Translations under genes and position numbers: made by a program | The notes under the pieces: model-generated | The model's input: only the letters and a program-made list of their open reading frames with translations | What the model was told of the DNA's origin: nothing | The model's database searches: none | Shown here: positions 10,512 through 21,344 of the stretch, one piece after another | How the letters are laid out: each line of letters starts with the position of its first letter | Numbering within the stretch: position 1 is the stretch's first letter | Source: Kalaharituber pfeilii | Taxonomy: Eukaryota; Ascomycota; Pezizomycetes; Pezizales; Pezizaceae | DNA length: 64,000 nt | Assembly: GCA_015179045.1 (NCBI GenBank) | Contig: WHUZ01000083.1 | Location: forward strand, 1-64,000 | Reading direction: 5' to 3'

Positions 10512-10890
10512 ACTATGGTTGGGCGGGCAGGTTGAATTGAATGTGCAATATGTTATTCATGTGATAAAATTCATAAATTCGTACTTTTCTCTTTATTCTA
10601 GGATCGTTTGTTTTTTTATTTTTATTTTTATTGTTTTTTTCCTGTGTTTTCACTGCCGGTTTTCTATGTTTTTTTCGGGGTTTTGGGTGTATGGTAGCGT
10701 GCAACTAATGGGATTTACTTTGTTTATGTTCTTTTTTTTGCTATACTATACTACAAAAGCGAGGAATGGTCGTGTTCCAGGTTCACTTGAGAGGGTATAA
10801 CCTTTTACGCTCTTCCCCCCCCAACCAATCCTGAGATACCCAAAAATTGCGGGTGGGGATAGAAGCCAAGTTTTCTTCCTCCTTTGCTAG

Positions 10891-10893
<3 letters not shown>

Positions 10894-10922
<29 letters not shown>
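10894..10922. repeat. T29 homopolymer
   Basis: Run of 29 thymines about 0.4 kb downstream of the pseudo-protease stop codon. Confidence 0.85.
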
Positions 10923-12360
10923 CCCTGTTGCTTTGCTGGTTTTGGTGGCAAGCGCTCGTTCCATCTCTCTTGATGTTGTAGGGACATTGAGGTGCGTTTG
11001 CAATAATGCTTTGGTTACACCTCGAGAGTTGTTATTGTGGGGTGGCTCGGGGATCAGAGGGCTGGAGTGTTATGATTGATGTATATAATACAGGCCGTGC
11101 TTTGGCTTGAGATGAATGTAAGAAGAGATGCAATGGAAATGCGTGTTAGTAAATATAACTACATAACAAATGTATAAATGCAGTCAAAAACCTGGATCAA
11201 AATCGGAACTAGCAAAAGAAGGATCCAACTCTCAAGTAAATATTTCAGAGGAAGGCGTGGAGGAAGGATAAGGATCTGATAGGTATTTGGGCAGTTGCGC
11301 TGGAGCTCCATAGAGCTTTGTTTATTCAAAAGGGAAAAAAAGAAAGGTTCTAGTAAGGTATACAACAAGAGAGAGATACGAGGGGTAGTGCAACCAGACT
11401 AGATATGATAGGTTTGTTGACTCCCATTGGAGTTGCCAAAACGGTAATTTTTTTCATCGGGACGCATATTTCTAACGAACATTTTCTGGATGTCCTATCT
11501 CGCGGATATCTAGCCTGCGCATCGTTCCAAAGTGGTTCGGTTTCCTCTTTTTATATACCGTAAGCCTGTGTCAACTCGGTTTACCTGCCGCCCAAGCTAA
11601 AAAAAAAAAAGAAAGGACACTGAAACGCGGTTTCTGGCTAAAAGGCATGACGCCGACAGAGAAGCCCGACTTGGACCGAACCAACTGACTTGGAACCGAA
11701 ACCGAGTGTGCACGCTGCGAACAGGAACAGCGTTGTAACGTGACTGTATAAAAATGGTAGATCTATATATATTTACCAAACATATATCGCACCTTCTCTG
11801 CTCCGCTAGTTACCCTCATTTAGTCTTCGGAGTTTTCCCTCTCGTAAGTTGGAGATTTTTTTTTTTTTTCTGTTGCCGGCGCCCATGAGCAAGAGTCTTA
11901 TATCATTAGTAATAAATCCAAACCTTGAATTTTTTTTTTCCCCTCCAATGGCTATTAATAACATATGTTTATGTATTTGTATTGTAAGTATGTATGCTAT
12001 TACGTTTTCTGTATTTGAAATCCTCAGCAGGGCTAAACTGGTTGAGGCACGTTACCCTGAGATGAATTATTTGTTTCTCCAGGTAGATATAGTGCCCTTA
12101 GTACAATACCCCCTTCGGCCGTCCGCAAGTACTCAGCGGTGTATGCATCGGATCAATTGAAGTTGGTGAGCTACATGCTGTTATTTTATTCACAAAAAGC
12201 ATCCAAGATACCCGAAATATTATATGCGAATTTAACATTTTGTTGTTCACCCACAACGTCGATTGAAACAACGTCAATAGTATAAGTGGAAGCATACGGG
12301 CAATTTCAGAAGACATTGCAGAACTGTCATGAAGCGAGGAACTTTCTTGATGTGGCAATT

Positions 12361-12362
<2 letters not shown>

Positions 12363-12402
<40 letters not shown>

Positions 12403-12425
12403 TTTGTTTGTTTGTTTGTTTGTTT
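12363..12425. repeat. T39 run followed by (GTTT)6
   Basis: A 39-bp T homopolymer runs directly into six GTTT units. I looked for a flanking target-site duplication that would mark a retroposon tail and found none. Confidence 0.85.
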
Positions 12426-14288
12426 ATAGTTCTGTACGCAAAAATCAATAGAAAATACCTTTTTTGTTTTTTTCGTTTTTTACTTTGTGTAAGCAGGTGG
12501 TGAGTGCACTTGCTTGTTTCGCAAGTCGATACTATGGGTAGGAGCATTTCACACATCCAAACCAGAAGCTTAATAACGATTTAAGAGTGGAGATGTAAAA
12601 AATGAAAAAAAAAGACAACGTAGTTCCGAGCCGATACTCAGTCATATATGCGATGTGGTGTTGTACCAAGTTACTTACCTAGCAATGTATGTTGCAAGTA
12701 TATATATTGACCGAGAGGCTAACTGGCGGGTATCCTACACTTCCCCTTGGAGTCTAGATGCGGAAGGGCTATCAAACCATGATACCCTCCAAGCTCAGTA
12801 CCATGCATCATAGGTTTTACCCTGAATATAGTGATACAGTACAGATATCTACCTTTTCCCGCGCCAAGCAATACAATATGCACCAAGGTACTATTTACCC
12901 TCATATGTATGCATACGAATGCTACGGATATATCTTGTAAATTACCATCGGCATTTGATTGATCGACGTCTAAATGTGCAGCTACCGGTGTGGCGCATGC
13001 TCAGTTTATCCTGTCAGTGCCGGGTTTTGTTTTGTTTTATTTGTGGCCCCCATATGGGCGTAAATGCTTCACTCAATTCATACCTATCGAATGCTGAGCG
13101 AACTAGGTAGCAGAAGATAGTCCTCAAATATTCTTGCTGTACAGTGCGAGTTGTGGATGGCGAGAGTCTTGCGCTGTACTGTAGCTGGAATTAGGAAGTG
13201 GTAATTCGTGCTTAAAATATATTACGTAGGGCGACTTCAGCTTCCTAATGGAATCGCCTGCTCATGCTTGAGCAGTACTGGCATTTGCTCTGCAGTAGCT
13301 GACGTAGCCTAGAGTAGTAAACTGTTTCAAAGCCTGCCCGCAATTCCATTCAGTTCGTTTCTTACCAAGTTGAAAATCTCCTGGTACGGTTTCATCCGCT
13401 ATCCGTGGTTTCATTCCATCCGGGCAACTCTCGAATTCCCCCGTCACTTTAGGACCTCTTCACACGTCCACCAGGCGGGACGCGCGGGGCCACAGCACCC
13501 GGCCCGAAGCAAGGAGGAACATGGATGAACAGAAGGCCATTGAATTACTCTAACCCCAAGCGAGATAAAGCGAGACTTTTTATTTTGCTGATCTCTTTCA
13601 GGACCTATCTGGGACATGACAGCAGGAGGGGGTATCTCTGCGGGGGGCGAGGAGTTCGGAGGAGCCGAAGATGTGTCGTACCGACATTGTGATTTTGGCA
13701 GTTGGGTGCTAACGGATAAACCGTATTAGTAGAAGAATGGGATGAAGTCAGTTTCGTAATTCTTTGTAAATTCATTTGGTAGAAAATACTCACGCTAAAG
13801 TCTTTTACTAGTTGTCTAGAACCCCTGCAAAGTTATTCGCCGCTCCAAGGGATTCTGAAGCCATGGCCATGCCAGATGCCAATACATCTGGGGACTCTCC
13901 CACATTCAACAAATTCTTTTGCTAATTTTGCAGATGATCTGAAAAAAATGTGAGAGAATTAATCATTCCTCAGCTTAAGGATGATTGTAAATCATGATTC
14001 ACATACAATTATAACATTCCTAAGATCTCATCAACAGTTCTGCGGAAGCTGAATCAACAGAACACAGGGATCTGGTAAGAAAAATGGAAAGTTTAATCGA
14101 TGTTACCAAAAAGGGTAATCCGCAATGCCAAGATCCACTCTTTGGGTAACTCATCTATGAGGGATCGTCAACAAGCTGCAATTATAGACTGTAAAGATAT
14201 GCAAGGCGCTTCCCCATGACCTGATCTTTTTGCCACGATGCAATAAATCTGGATAAACTTTGTATGTAAGCTGAGAGATACACTAGTA

Positions 14289-14480
14289 GCGGTATTCAGA
14301 TTAGACTGTCCCCAAGGAAAAATGAAATCCAGCAGAGAAACCAGTTTCTCTGCTCTGAGATCTAATTACAGTCTCGAACTAGTCTGATTATTCTCTTCTG
14401 AAATCGGCTTTTTCTATGAAATCCAAAACCAGTTCTGGGTCCAAAAATCCACCCCGATTTATTCCTGAGTACTGCATCGG
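14289..14480 (+). mobile_element. Half of a TIR element (GCGGTATTCAGATTAGA end)
   Basis: GCGGTATTCAGATTAGA at 14289-14305 equals the terminal repeat of the element at 16018-16380, and the next ~60 bp also match that element's right end in reverse orientation. The opposite terminus is missing, so the copy is truncated; its right limit is approximate. Confidence 0.55.
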
Positions 14481-14744
14481 TGTCATGTGTAAACTTGTAA
14501 TATGTACTATATTTGCAACATTAAAAGAGCTTCAGCAACATTCCCATAAATTTCTCTGTATTGTATTAGATATCTTACTGTTGTTTACCTATTAGTAACC
14601 GAGCACCTATTAGTAACCGATTTCTAGTACTTCTTCTCATATAAGTTCTACAAACAATATTTTTAATATTAGACTTGCTAGCCATATGAGGCAAATTGTA
14701 GAATATATTGCAGATGTGCCTGAATATTTGAAGAATATTTTAAT

Positions 14745-15290
14745 GACTACACTATATATATACCTTTTCTAATTTAATAATATACAAAGAAAGTATAGTA
14801 TTCTCTTTTCTCTCTCTTTATACTTTTAATTAACTATAGAAAAAGAATAGTTTATTTAAATAGTAATAGAATAAAGCTATCTTTCAAGTTAAATTTCTAT
14901 AACTTTAAAGTAGTTACTAAAATACTTAAAAGTACTAGAGGTACTAAACTACTAAATATATTTATTATATAAAATACTACTTATAGAATAGTATATTGTA
15001 GTAAGATATATTATATATATAGTAGAATATATTAGTAATTTTAGTACTTTTAATACTTTTAAATAATAGAAATCTAGAAATCTAAAGTAATCTTATTCTA
15101 TTACTATTTAAGTTAGCTATTCTTCTTCTATAGTTACTTAAAAGTATAGAAAGCAATAGTTGAGAATATCTATATAGTATTTAATATATACTATTCTTTA
15201 ATATGTAAGAGGAAAGAGAGAAAGATAGAATGCTATACTTTCTCTGTATATTATTGAATTCAATATATATATATATAGTATGGCTATCAA
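14745..15290. repeat. AT-rich fold-back (long inverted repeat)
   Basis: Two arms of about 170-225 bp are imperfect inverted repeats: 14777-14945 pairs with about 15030-15254. Examples are 14820-14873 with 15094-15148 and 14777-14805 with 15228-15254. Most differences are transitions, and the right arm carries an extra ~60 bp. The block is extremely A+T rich. This fits a fold-back/MITE-like element altered by repeat-induced point mutation; the RIP interpretation is inference. Confidence 0.6.
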
Positions 15291-15616
15291 AATATTCTCC
15301 AAATATTCAGATGCACCTGCTATATATTCTGCAATTTACCTGCGACCGTAACGGCAATTCTGCAAGTATGAGAGGTTTGACAGGCGCTTCCCGATCATCC
15401 TCGTCAATATCCCTGCACCAATTACTGCAACAAATCCACCTGCCATTAACCATGCACATGTACCTGCAGCATTTCGCAGCTGCACAGGCAGCAGTTGCAG
15501 CCTGTAGTACTCTCTCCCAAGAACTTGCTACACTCACAGTGGCTTTTCCAATAAATTGGCAGAGAAAATGATTCGGACTTGCTGAAGCAGGTTCAGCTTG
15601 CAGTCTCTTTCTTCTA

Positions 15617-15628
15617 GTCTTTCTGAGC

Positions 15629-15660
<32 letters not shown>

Positions 15661-15709
15661 ATAACCCCGCTTGTAGCACTTGGCCATGGCAGGGTGTCTT
15701 TCTGAGCTT
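15617..15709 (-). mobile_element. 5'-truncated retroposon with 14-bp TSD
   Basis: A 65-bp insert (15631-15695) reads on the minus strand ACCCTGCCATGG through CGGGGTTATGTGATTT and ends in an A-run. It is flanked by exact 14-bp direct repeats GTCTTTCTGAGCTT at 15617-15630 and 15696-15709. The 3' sequence is shared with the 3632-3863 copy. Because only the 3' end is present, this is a classic 5'-truncated non-LTR insertion. Confidence 0.8.
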
Positions 15710-16016
15710 GATATCTATTTGACGGTGGCAGATGCTGAAGGGGTTGCTCTTGGACATCCTTGAGGCATGGCGATTGTGTGAATAAAGGTTACGGGGAAAA
15801 TGGTGCTGCTGGTGTCTGTGAAAGTGGATCAAGGCGGAAATTTGTAAGCCAGTTTTTCACGATAGGTATTAATTCTATACAAAGTATGAAGGCACCTAGG
15901 GGCTTGGTATCAGATTAATCTGACTTGATTAAATATCAGCCAGTGCACAAAGGTGTGCAGTTTTCCCTGTAATTACAACGGGGAAAATTACGGGGAATGT
16001 TACCAAAGCTCTCTAT

Positions 16017-16381
16017 TAGCGGTATTCAGATCAGAAAAATCTGGCCTGATTTTCCGGATTTCAAAATTTTATCAAGTCCGGAAACTCCAGCCATATCCAT
16101 TTATCTGTTTCTCTCAAGGTATAAATCTGTTACTTTTGTGTTTTTTTTGCGAAATAAATCCGGTCCGATTTCTGCGACAACTGCATATATATGATGCATA
16201 TTGCGGGCGTCGTTGCAGTGTCCGGGGCATAAATTCCGGTGGATATTTACCCAAAACTGGTTTCGGATTTGACAAAAAAAAATCTGACTTTCACAAGAGG
16301 GTACTTAGACTACAGACCGGATAAACTGGTTTGTCGGCCGGATTTCATTTTATATGGAGACAGTCTAATCTGAATACCGCT
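16017..16381. mobile_element. 0.36-kb TIR element
   Basis: Ends AGCGGTATTCAGATCAGA (left) and, in reverse, AGCGGTATTCAGATTAGA (right), flanked by ATT on both sides (16014-16016 and 16382-16384), or alternatively by TA. It has no ORF of note. The terminal sequence resembles that of the 845-2619 element (GGTATTCAGA plus an ATCCGATC block), so both probably belong to one superfamily. Confidence 0.65.
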
Positions 16382-16382
16382 A

Positions 16383-16516
16383 TTGTATGCATTTGTCCTA
16401 AAAATCCGACTAGATTATTTCGCGAAAATACACGAAAACAATCCGGTTTAACCCGTTTATAACATGGAGAAAATATTGTATGGAGATGATCGGATTTTTC
16501 TAATCTGAATACCGCT
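16383..16516. mobile_element. Solo right end of the same TIR family
   Basis: TCTAATCTGAATACCGC at 16499-16515 is a further copy of the right terminus, preceded by ATCGGATTTTT as in the related elements. No separate left end is visible between 16383 and here, so it is either a truncated copy or the outer end of a composite with 16017-16381. Confidence 0.5.
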
Positions 16517-17167
16517 ACTACCGCTAAAATTAGGTATACGAAGGTAGAGCGTAGTACCTAAACAGAAAGATATCGAATGGGCAATATTAAATGGAAAAAC
16601 CAAAGTAGCAATCACCACCGTCGCAATTTGCATCAACTTCAGTAAAGGAGAACTGGACCACTGCGCTGTCATACAAAAAGAATGAAAGTAAATCGTACGT
16701 GGAAACTTGGAAATATACACGAAATGGGATAGACGAAACGCGCGCGGAGAGAGGGCATAAAGGTCAATAACTTGAAGCCTGGTAAAAAAGTTGCTCATAC
16801 AGGAAGAAATAATAACGAAAGATTAGCATGCCAAAAAGCCCAATATACAATCGATAACTCAATGGAGAAAGTATAAAGTAGAAGCAGAACAAAGGAAACA
16901 AAGAGGCCTAGTAGAAATGAAGAAGGTAATCGGAGAAAGATGTGTTCTCTTGGGGAAAGGAGTAGAATCAAGCATGTACATGAAAATAATAATAGAATAT
17001 AAGAGAGAAATATGGATAGCCGAGTAGTATACACATTTTGCAACATTACAGAAAGGAGAATGCAACCAAGTCCACCAAAAGAGCTAAAGAGAAGAAGCAA
17101 GAGAAATAACCAAATATCCGCCCAATAGATTTGCCATAGACTTTTACCAGCACTGTCAATACAGGAT

Positions 17168-20100
17168 CTAAACTACTCCAGCGACTTCTTTTCTTTTGCC
17201 TTTTCTCAACAACGCCATGTTCTTGAGCTTACTCTTACTACTCTCTTCCTTATCTTGGGTCGGAGATCTCCATTCTGGAGCAGGGCCCATATTTGGCGGA
17301 GCAGATTCTCTCAAGAATTCAGCCAAACTGTCTGTGCCGCTCGATCGCTGGACTGCGGCCTCGCGCGGCTGTAGCATAGCCCTAGATCTCGGAGGCTGGG
17401 ACCGTGGGCTCATGCTTACGTTGCTTGACGATTCGTGAAGAGCATCACCACCGACAGGCTTGTTCTGGCCTCCCGATGCATAGAGCTGGAGCTTGTTATT
17501 ATCCACTTGAGGCCACTGAGGCAGCGATGGAGCCAAAGGGCTTGAAGGGAAAGAATCAGAGCATGCCACAATTAAGGGCTTGTATGGAAGTTTCTCTACT
17601 GGAGATGAGGCAATAGAATTTTTGCGGCTCTGAACGCGACTAAATCGAGTAATCAAATTTGCCGCAGAGCTCTTTTTTGGGACTTTCTTGTCTTCGTTGG
17701 TCTGATTGTAGGAAGGAGGGGGCGGAACATTCCTGAGAAAATCCACCAATGACTCCTCGTGTTTGTTGGCTTTCGGAATAACGAAGGGCAGATTATCGTC
17801 CATATCAAACTCTTCCTCCGAATATATACCACAGGGATCTCTTGCATGTGTTTGATTTCGACCGGGGCCAACACGGCTTTGACTTGGCTTTGCATGTGGC
17901 ATCTTCTGAATGCTAGAGTCTTCGTTTTTCTTTACTGGGCTCTTGAGAAGGCCAGTCGAAGATGTCATAGATGACTGGTATGATTCAGCAGCATTAGGAG
18001 TCGCAAATTTTGAGTCAATAGGTGAATCATGCGTGTCTTTGGGCAATTCATCAGCTACAAAGTCAAACTGTGCGGAGTCCATAGTCGTTCGGAATGGTGC
18101 GACACTGCGGGGTATCCTGTGTTCTACTCTTTGCTCCCCGTTAACTGGTGGCAGGGTGGTTCTGAAAAAGTCTGCCAATGCAGAAGTGCTATCTCCAGTA
18201 GAACCACTGGCGTCACGAGCAACCAAACGCTTTTTATTAGGTTGCGTATTTGGAGGCTGTTCGGGTTTCTGTAGGCTCATCACGGCGGGCACACTAAGAG
18301 TAGGGGATGAAGGCTGGTTGTGGAGTGTGGCTGACTTGAGAGAAGATCCAGATCCTAAGAGCTTTGCAGTCTTTGAATGACCAGTGGACTGCGATGATGC
18401 AGTCCCTGAGCAGCTAACTGTACCTTGTGGAGGGCCAGTGGTTCGCAAGAATAGTGCAAGATCCCTTGAGGAGGAGGTGTCATCGACTCGTGCATCCCTC
18501 GCGCGAGGTGTAGGTAACTTGGTTGTTGGAGATTTAGCCTTTGATGCAGGCCAGGGAGCTTCCACCCCATTGGAACTCATGCCACGAATATAATCTACCA
18601 AGTCCGTACGCTTCAGCACTGGTGACAATTCAGGAGACTGCATTCTCTTTAATCAGCCCTGGACTAAATTTGGATATGAAAACTAATTACCTCAATGTCT
18701 CTAATTTCGTCAGGCGTAAGTGTACAAACGAGAGTTCCACCGCTCTGTATAAGCTCTTCAAAACTCTTTTCCTTATCATCCATAGTCCGCATTCTCCGCA
18801 CAAAGCTCTCGCTTCGCATACTGCTACTATCATCGAGCTCGCTCCTCTTCGAGCTATCTGCAGGCCACGTCATGAAGGTCTTCAACTTCTGGGAGCCCTG
18901 GGAGTTTTTGGAATCTGACGTATGAATTGGGCGTTGAACTATCCTGCTCAGATTGGCATGATCGCCAAAATCACTCGATGAGGCTCGGACACGTATTTTC
19001 CCAGACTGCTCCGACATGGTAGAAGGGGTGCTTGGAGGGTTGTACGGAATTGGCTGAGAATATGATCCCTTCCGGCTCTCACAGCAGTTGACGGAGCTGC
19101 TATATGATGGTTTCTTCGCATGAGATGGAGGCCGAGGAGAAGAAGGTAGAAAAGAGAGTTGGGTTGTTGTAGAAACTTCCATATAACTTTTTTTATCTAT
19201 TTTGATTGGTGATGATTCTTCAACCGATGATTCAATGGTAGCGTCAATAATCTCCCTACAGTCTGAGTTCGAACATTGAGGTCTTGAATCTGGTGCAACT
19301 CCAACCTCGGCAACTGGGGTCAAAGACCCATTAGACGATTTCCTGCTCCATGTTACACTTGAAAAAGGAGAATTGCCACTAGATTTTCTTTTATCCCGAT
19401 TTCTGAAGCATCCTCCGCTTGGTGCCACTGTGGTGCATTGGATATGTTCACGGGCAACCGGATAGATGTAATTGGAAGTTTTTGCGAAGCCAATTTCTCC
19501 TTGTACCACTTCTCCGATATCTTCATCCCCCTCAACCTCAACATCCACATCACTCATCTCTGTTTCGAAGTCTGTTTCATCGGCATTTGTAACAGCATGA
19601 CCACGTTGGATAGCACCAACAACAGTTTTGGGGAGCCCCGTACCGGCACTATAGTCGTCATTTTGAGCTGCAAGGTGCTTTTGAAGTTCGGCTTGTTCTG
19701 AAGTGATCATGTTGATCCGATCCATAAGGCTGTCAATCTTTGAGCGAGTGTCTTCTGCGTGTTTGAGGGTTACGGGTGTCTCTGAAGCTGTATCTACAGA
19801 AATCACTGAGGTTTCTGCTTCCGTGACTTGGATGGGATCTACAAAGCTCGTATCAAGAGGCGGTAATGAACGTGGCCTCTTCACAACCCTAGGTGTTGAT
19901 AAAAATTCGAACTCAGGCGAAATTGTCCACGGGAACATGATCAAGCTGCGAGGACGACGATCATCACTAGGCCTCATAAGCTGCATGTTTGTGTTAATTA
20001 GTACTGTTCTCTCACTTCACACGGTAGGATACATACCCATGGTCCATTGTCGATATCAGCAGTTTCCTCAAATTCCGTGATATCTGAAGCATCATCTCCA

Positions 20101-21344
20101 TCTACTTTGGGGCTAGTCTCCCATATCGGGGTTAGGGGATTTTTCGCATCTGCATCGTCATCGTCACCCTTTTCATCCAAATTCTTGTCTTCTACAAGGT
20201 CAGGGACATTTCTAGCTATTGTCTCGTTTGCTTGCGGCAATGGACTGGCTTCGGGAGCGATAGCGGTGAGGCTTTCCCGTTTGACGGAATCAGACATGGT
20301 GGATGGAGAAGTAGCTTGTATCCCAATTTCTGATTGTTCGTAGCTATTCTGACTTTGCGAGCTTGCGGTACTTATGGGCCTTTCTAACGGGGAAGGCGAC
20401 ATATTTTCGGATGGAGGGATAGATATAGATGTGCCAATACCCCGAACATTTTTCCACCATTGTCTCCACAATCGACCAAGCGCTAGATTAAGAGCAACTT
20501 TTTCTGTGTCTAGCTCCTCTACCATTGGGCGTTCTGGGAGGCTCTGCGAAAGGCCTGAGGTTTCTTCCGCCGTTCTGGCTGCCGCACGTAATGCAGAGTA
20601 CCGGGTGATAGTTGCCTGACCAGCAATGAGTAGAGTTTGTTCCCCGACAAATTCAAGAATTGCAGTTAGCCATATTGCAACTGCAGGCGATATAACATCA
20701 TTAGTCCCACAATTTTGTTGGACTCCAACATGACCTCCCAATTGAACACTCTGAGAATAGATGGCCTCATCATCTTCCTCTAAATCACCCAGCGAGGAGT
20801 AAACCATGCACCTGACTCGAGCCTTTTTCCATGTCTGCTCTAAATTCCATTCTCCACTTTCCGCCTCATTTCCCTGTCTTTCCAGCTCATCGCCATCAGG
20901 CCCGCCAAGATACGAAAATAACTCTTCGTCCGCCCCTAAAATAGCTTCACGTCCGAGTTTTGTCTTTAGAATTGCTGTAACCGCCGGTCTCAGTGCTGCA
21001 AGCGACGTTGATTTTGCTGTGGAGAGGAATGAGTATAACAAGTAGTCCAAGAATTGATTGAGCAAGCGTAAGGCAGCTGTTGTAACAGGAACATTCGCAC
21101 TGCCGGTGTTGATGCAATTTTGATCGCCTGAAGTCTCAAGAAATCGGATATGGTTATTTGTAACTATCTGAGTTGCAGCCGCTGGGGCTATGAAGGCCGG
21201 CTCGGGAGACGCCTCCAGCAGGAACGAGCTGAGAGCCGTCCCGTTGGCGCTCTGTGCACAGTCGAACGATCCAATGCTGTTGCGGCTCCGAAGCTGTCGA
21301 GTAGAGTAAAGGTCCAGAGCATGTGGCCTTGAGTTCCGATTCAT
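17168..21344 (-). CDS. Large disordered fungal protein with FLR-PP motifs
   Basis: Three exons: 21344-20037, 19980-18691 and 18637-17168, joined by 56-bp (GTATGT...CAG, branch CTAAT) and 53-bp (GTAATT...CAG) introns, both phase 0, giving about 1355 residues. An alternative acceptor a few bases upstream in intron 2 would add two residues. The N-terminal 400 residues contain a probably folded helical block (FLDYLLYSFLSTAKSTSLAA onward), an acidic loop and a WRQWW segment. A short coiled coil (SKIDSLMDRINMITSEQAEL) lies early in exon 2. The remainder is Ser/Pro-rich and disordered. Exon 3 carries five copies of a motif like (D/S)xLxxFLRxxxPP. I do not recognise a functional name; it looks like a filamentous-ascomycete-specific family. 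The start is the first ATG in frame. Confidence 0.8.
17294..18607 (-). other. Five repeated LxxFLRxxxPP motifs in the protein
   Basis: Within the last exon, degenerate copies lie at 18607-18578 (TDLVDYIRGM, weakest), 18466-18428 (RDLALFLRTTGPP), 18184-18146 (SALADFFRTTLPP), 17755-17717 (ESLVDFLRNVPPP) and 17332-17294 (DSLAEFLRESAPP). Spacing is irregular, so they are short linear motifs in disorder and not a tandem repeat. A small amphipathic helix ending in prolines suggests repeated docking of one partner; the partner is unknown. Confidence 0.8.

Larger units (their letters stand above)
10512..17167. other. 6.6-kb gene-free, partly AT-rich spacer
   Basis: No gene is supported. It contains a 29-bp T-run (10894-10922), a T39 plus GTTT repeat (12363-12425), a half transposon end at 14289, an AT-rich fold-back repeat (about 14745-15290), a truncated retroposon (15631-15695) and inverted-repeat elements at 16.0-16.5 kb. 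The A-rich plus strand at 16.5-17.1 kb yields a hydrophobic minus-strand ORF that I regard as the 3' UTR of the 17.2-21.3 kb gene. Confidence 0.55.

Noticed and set aside
12363..12425. T-run plus GTTT repeat as a retroposon tail
   Set aside because: No target-site duplication found within several hundred bases on either side.
16457..17100. Hydrophobic minus-strand ORFs that look like membrane protein
   Set aside because: Result of an A-rich plus strand; directly downstream of the stop at 17168 and overlapping transposon ends, so probably 3' UTR.
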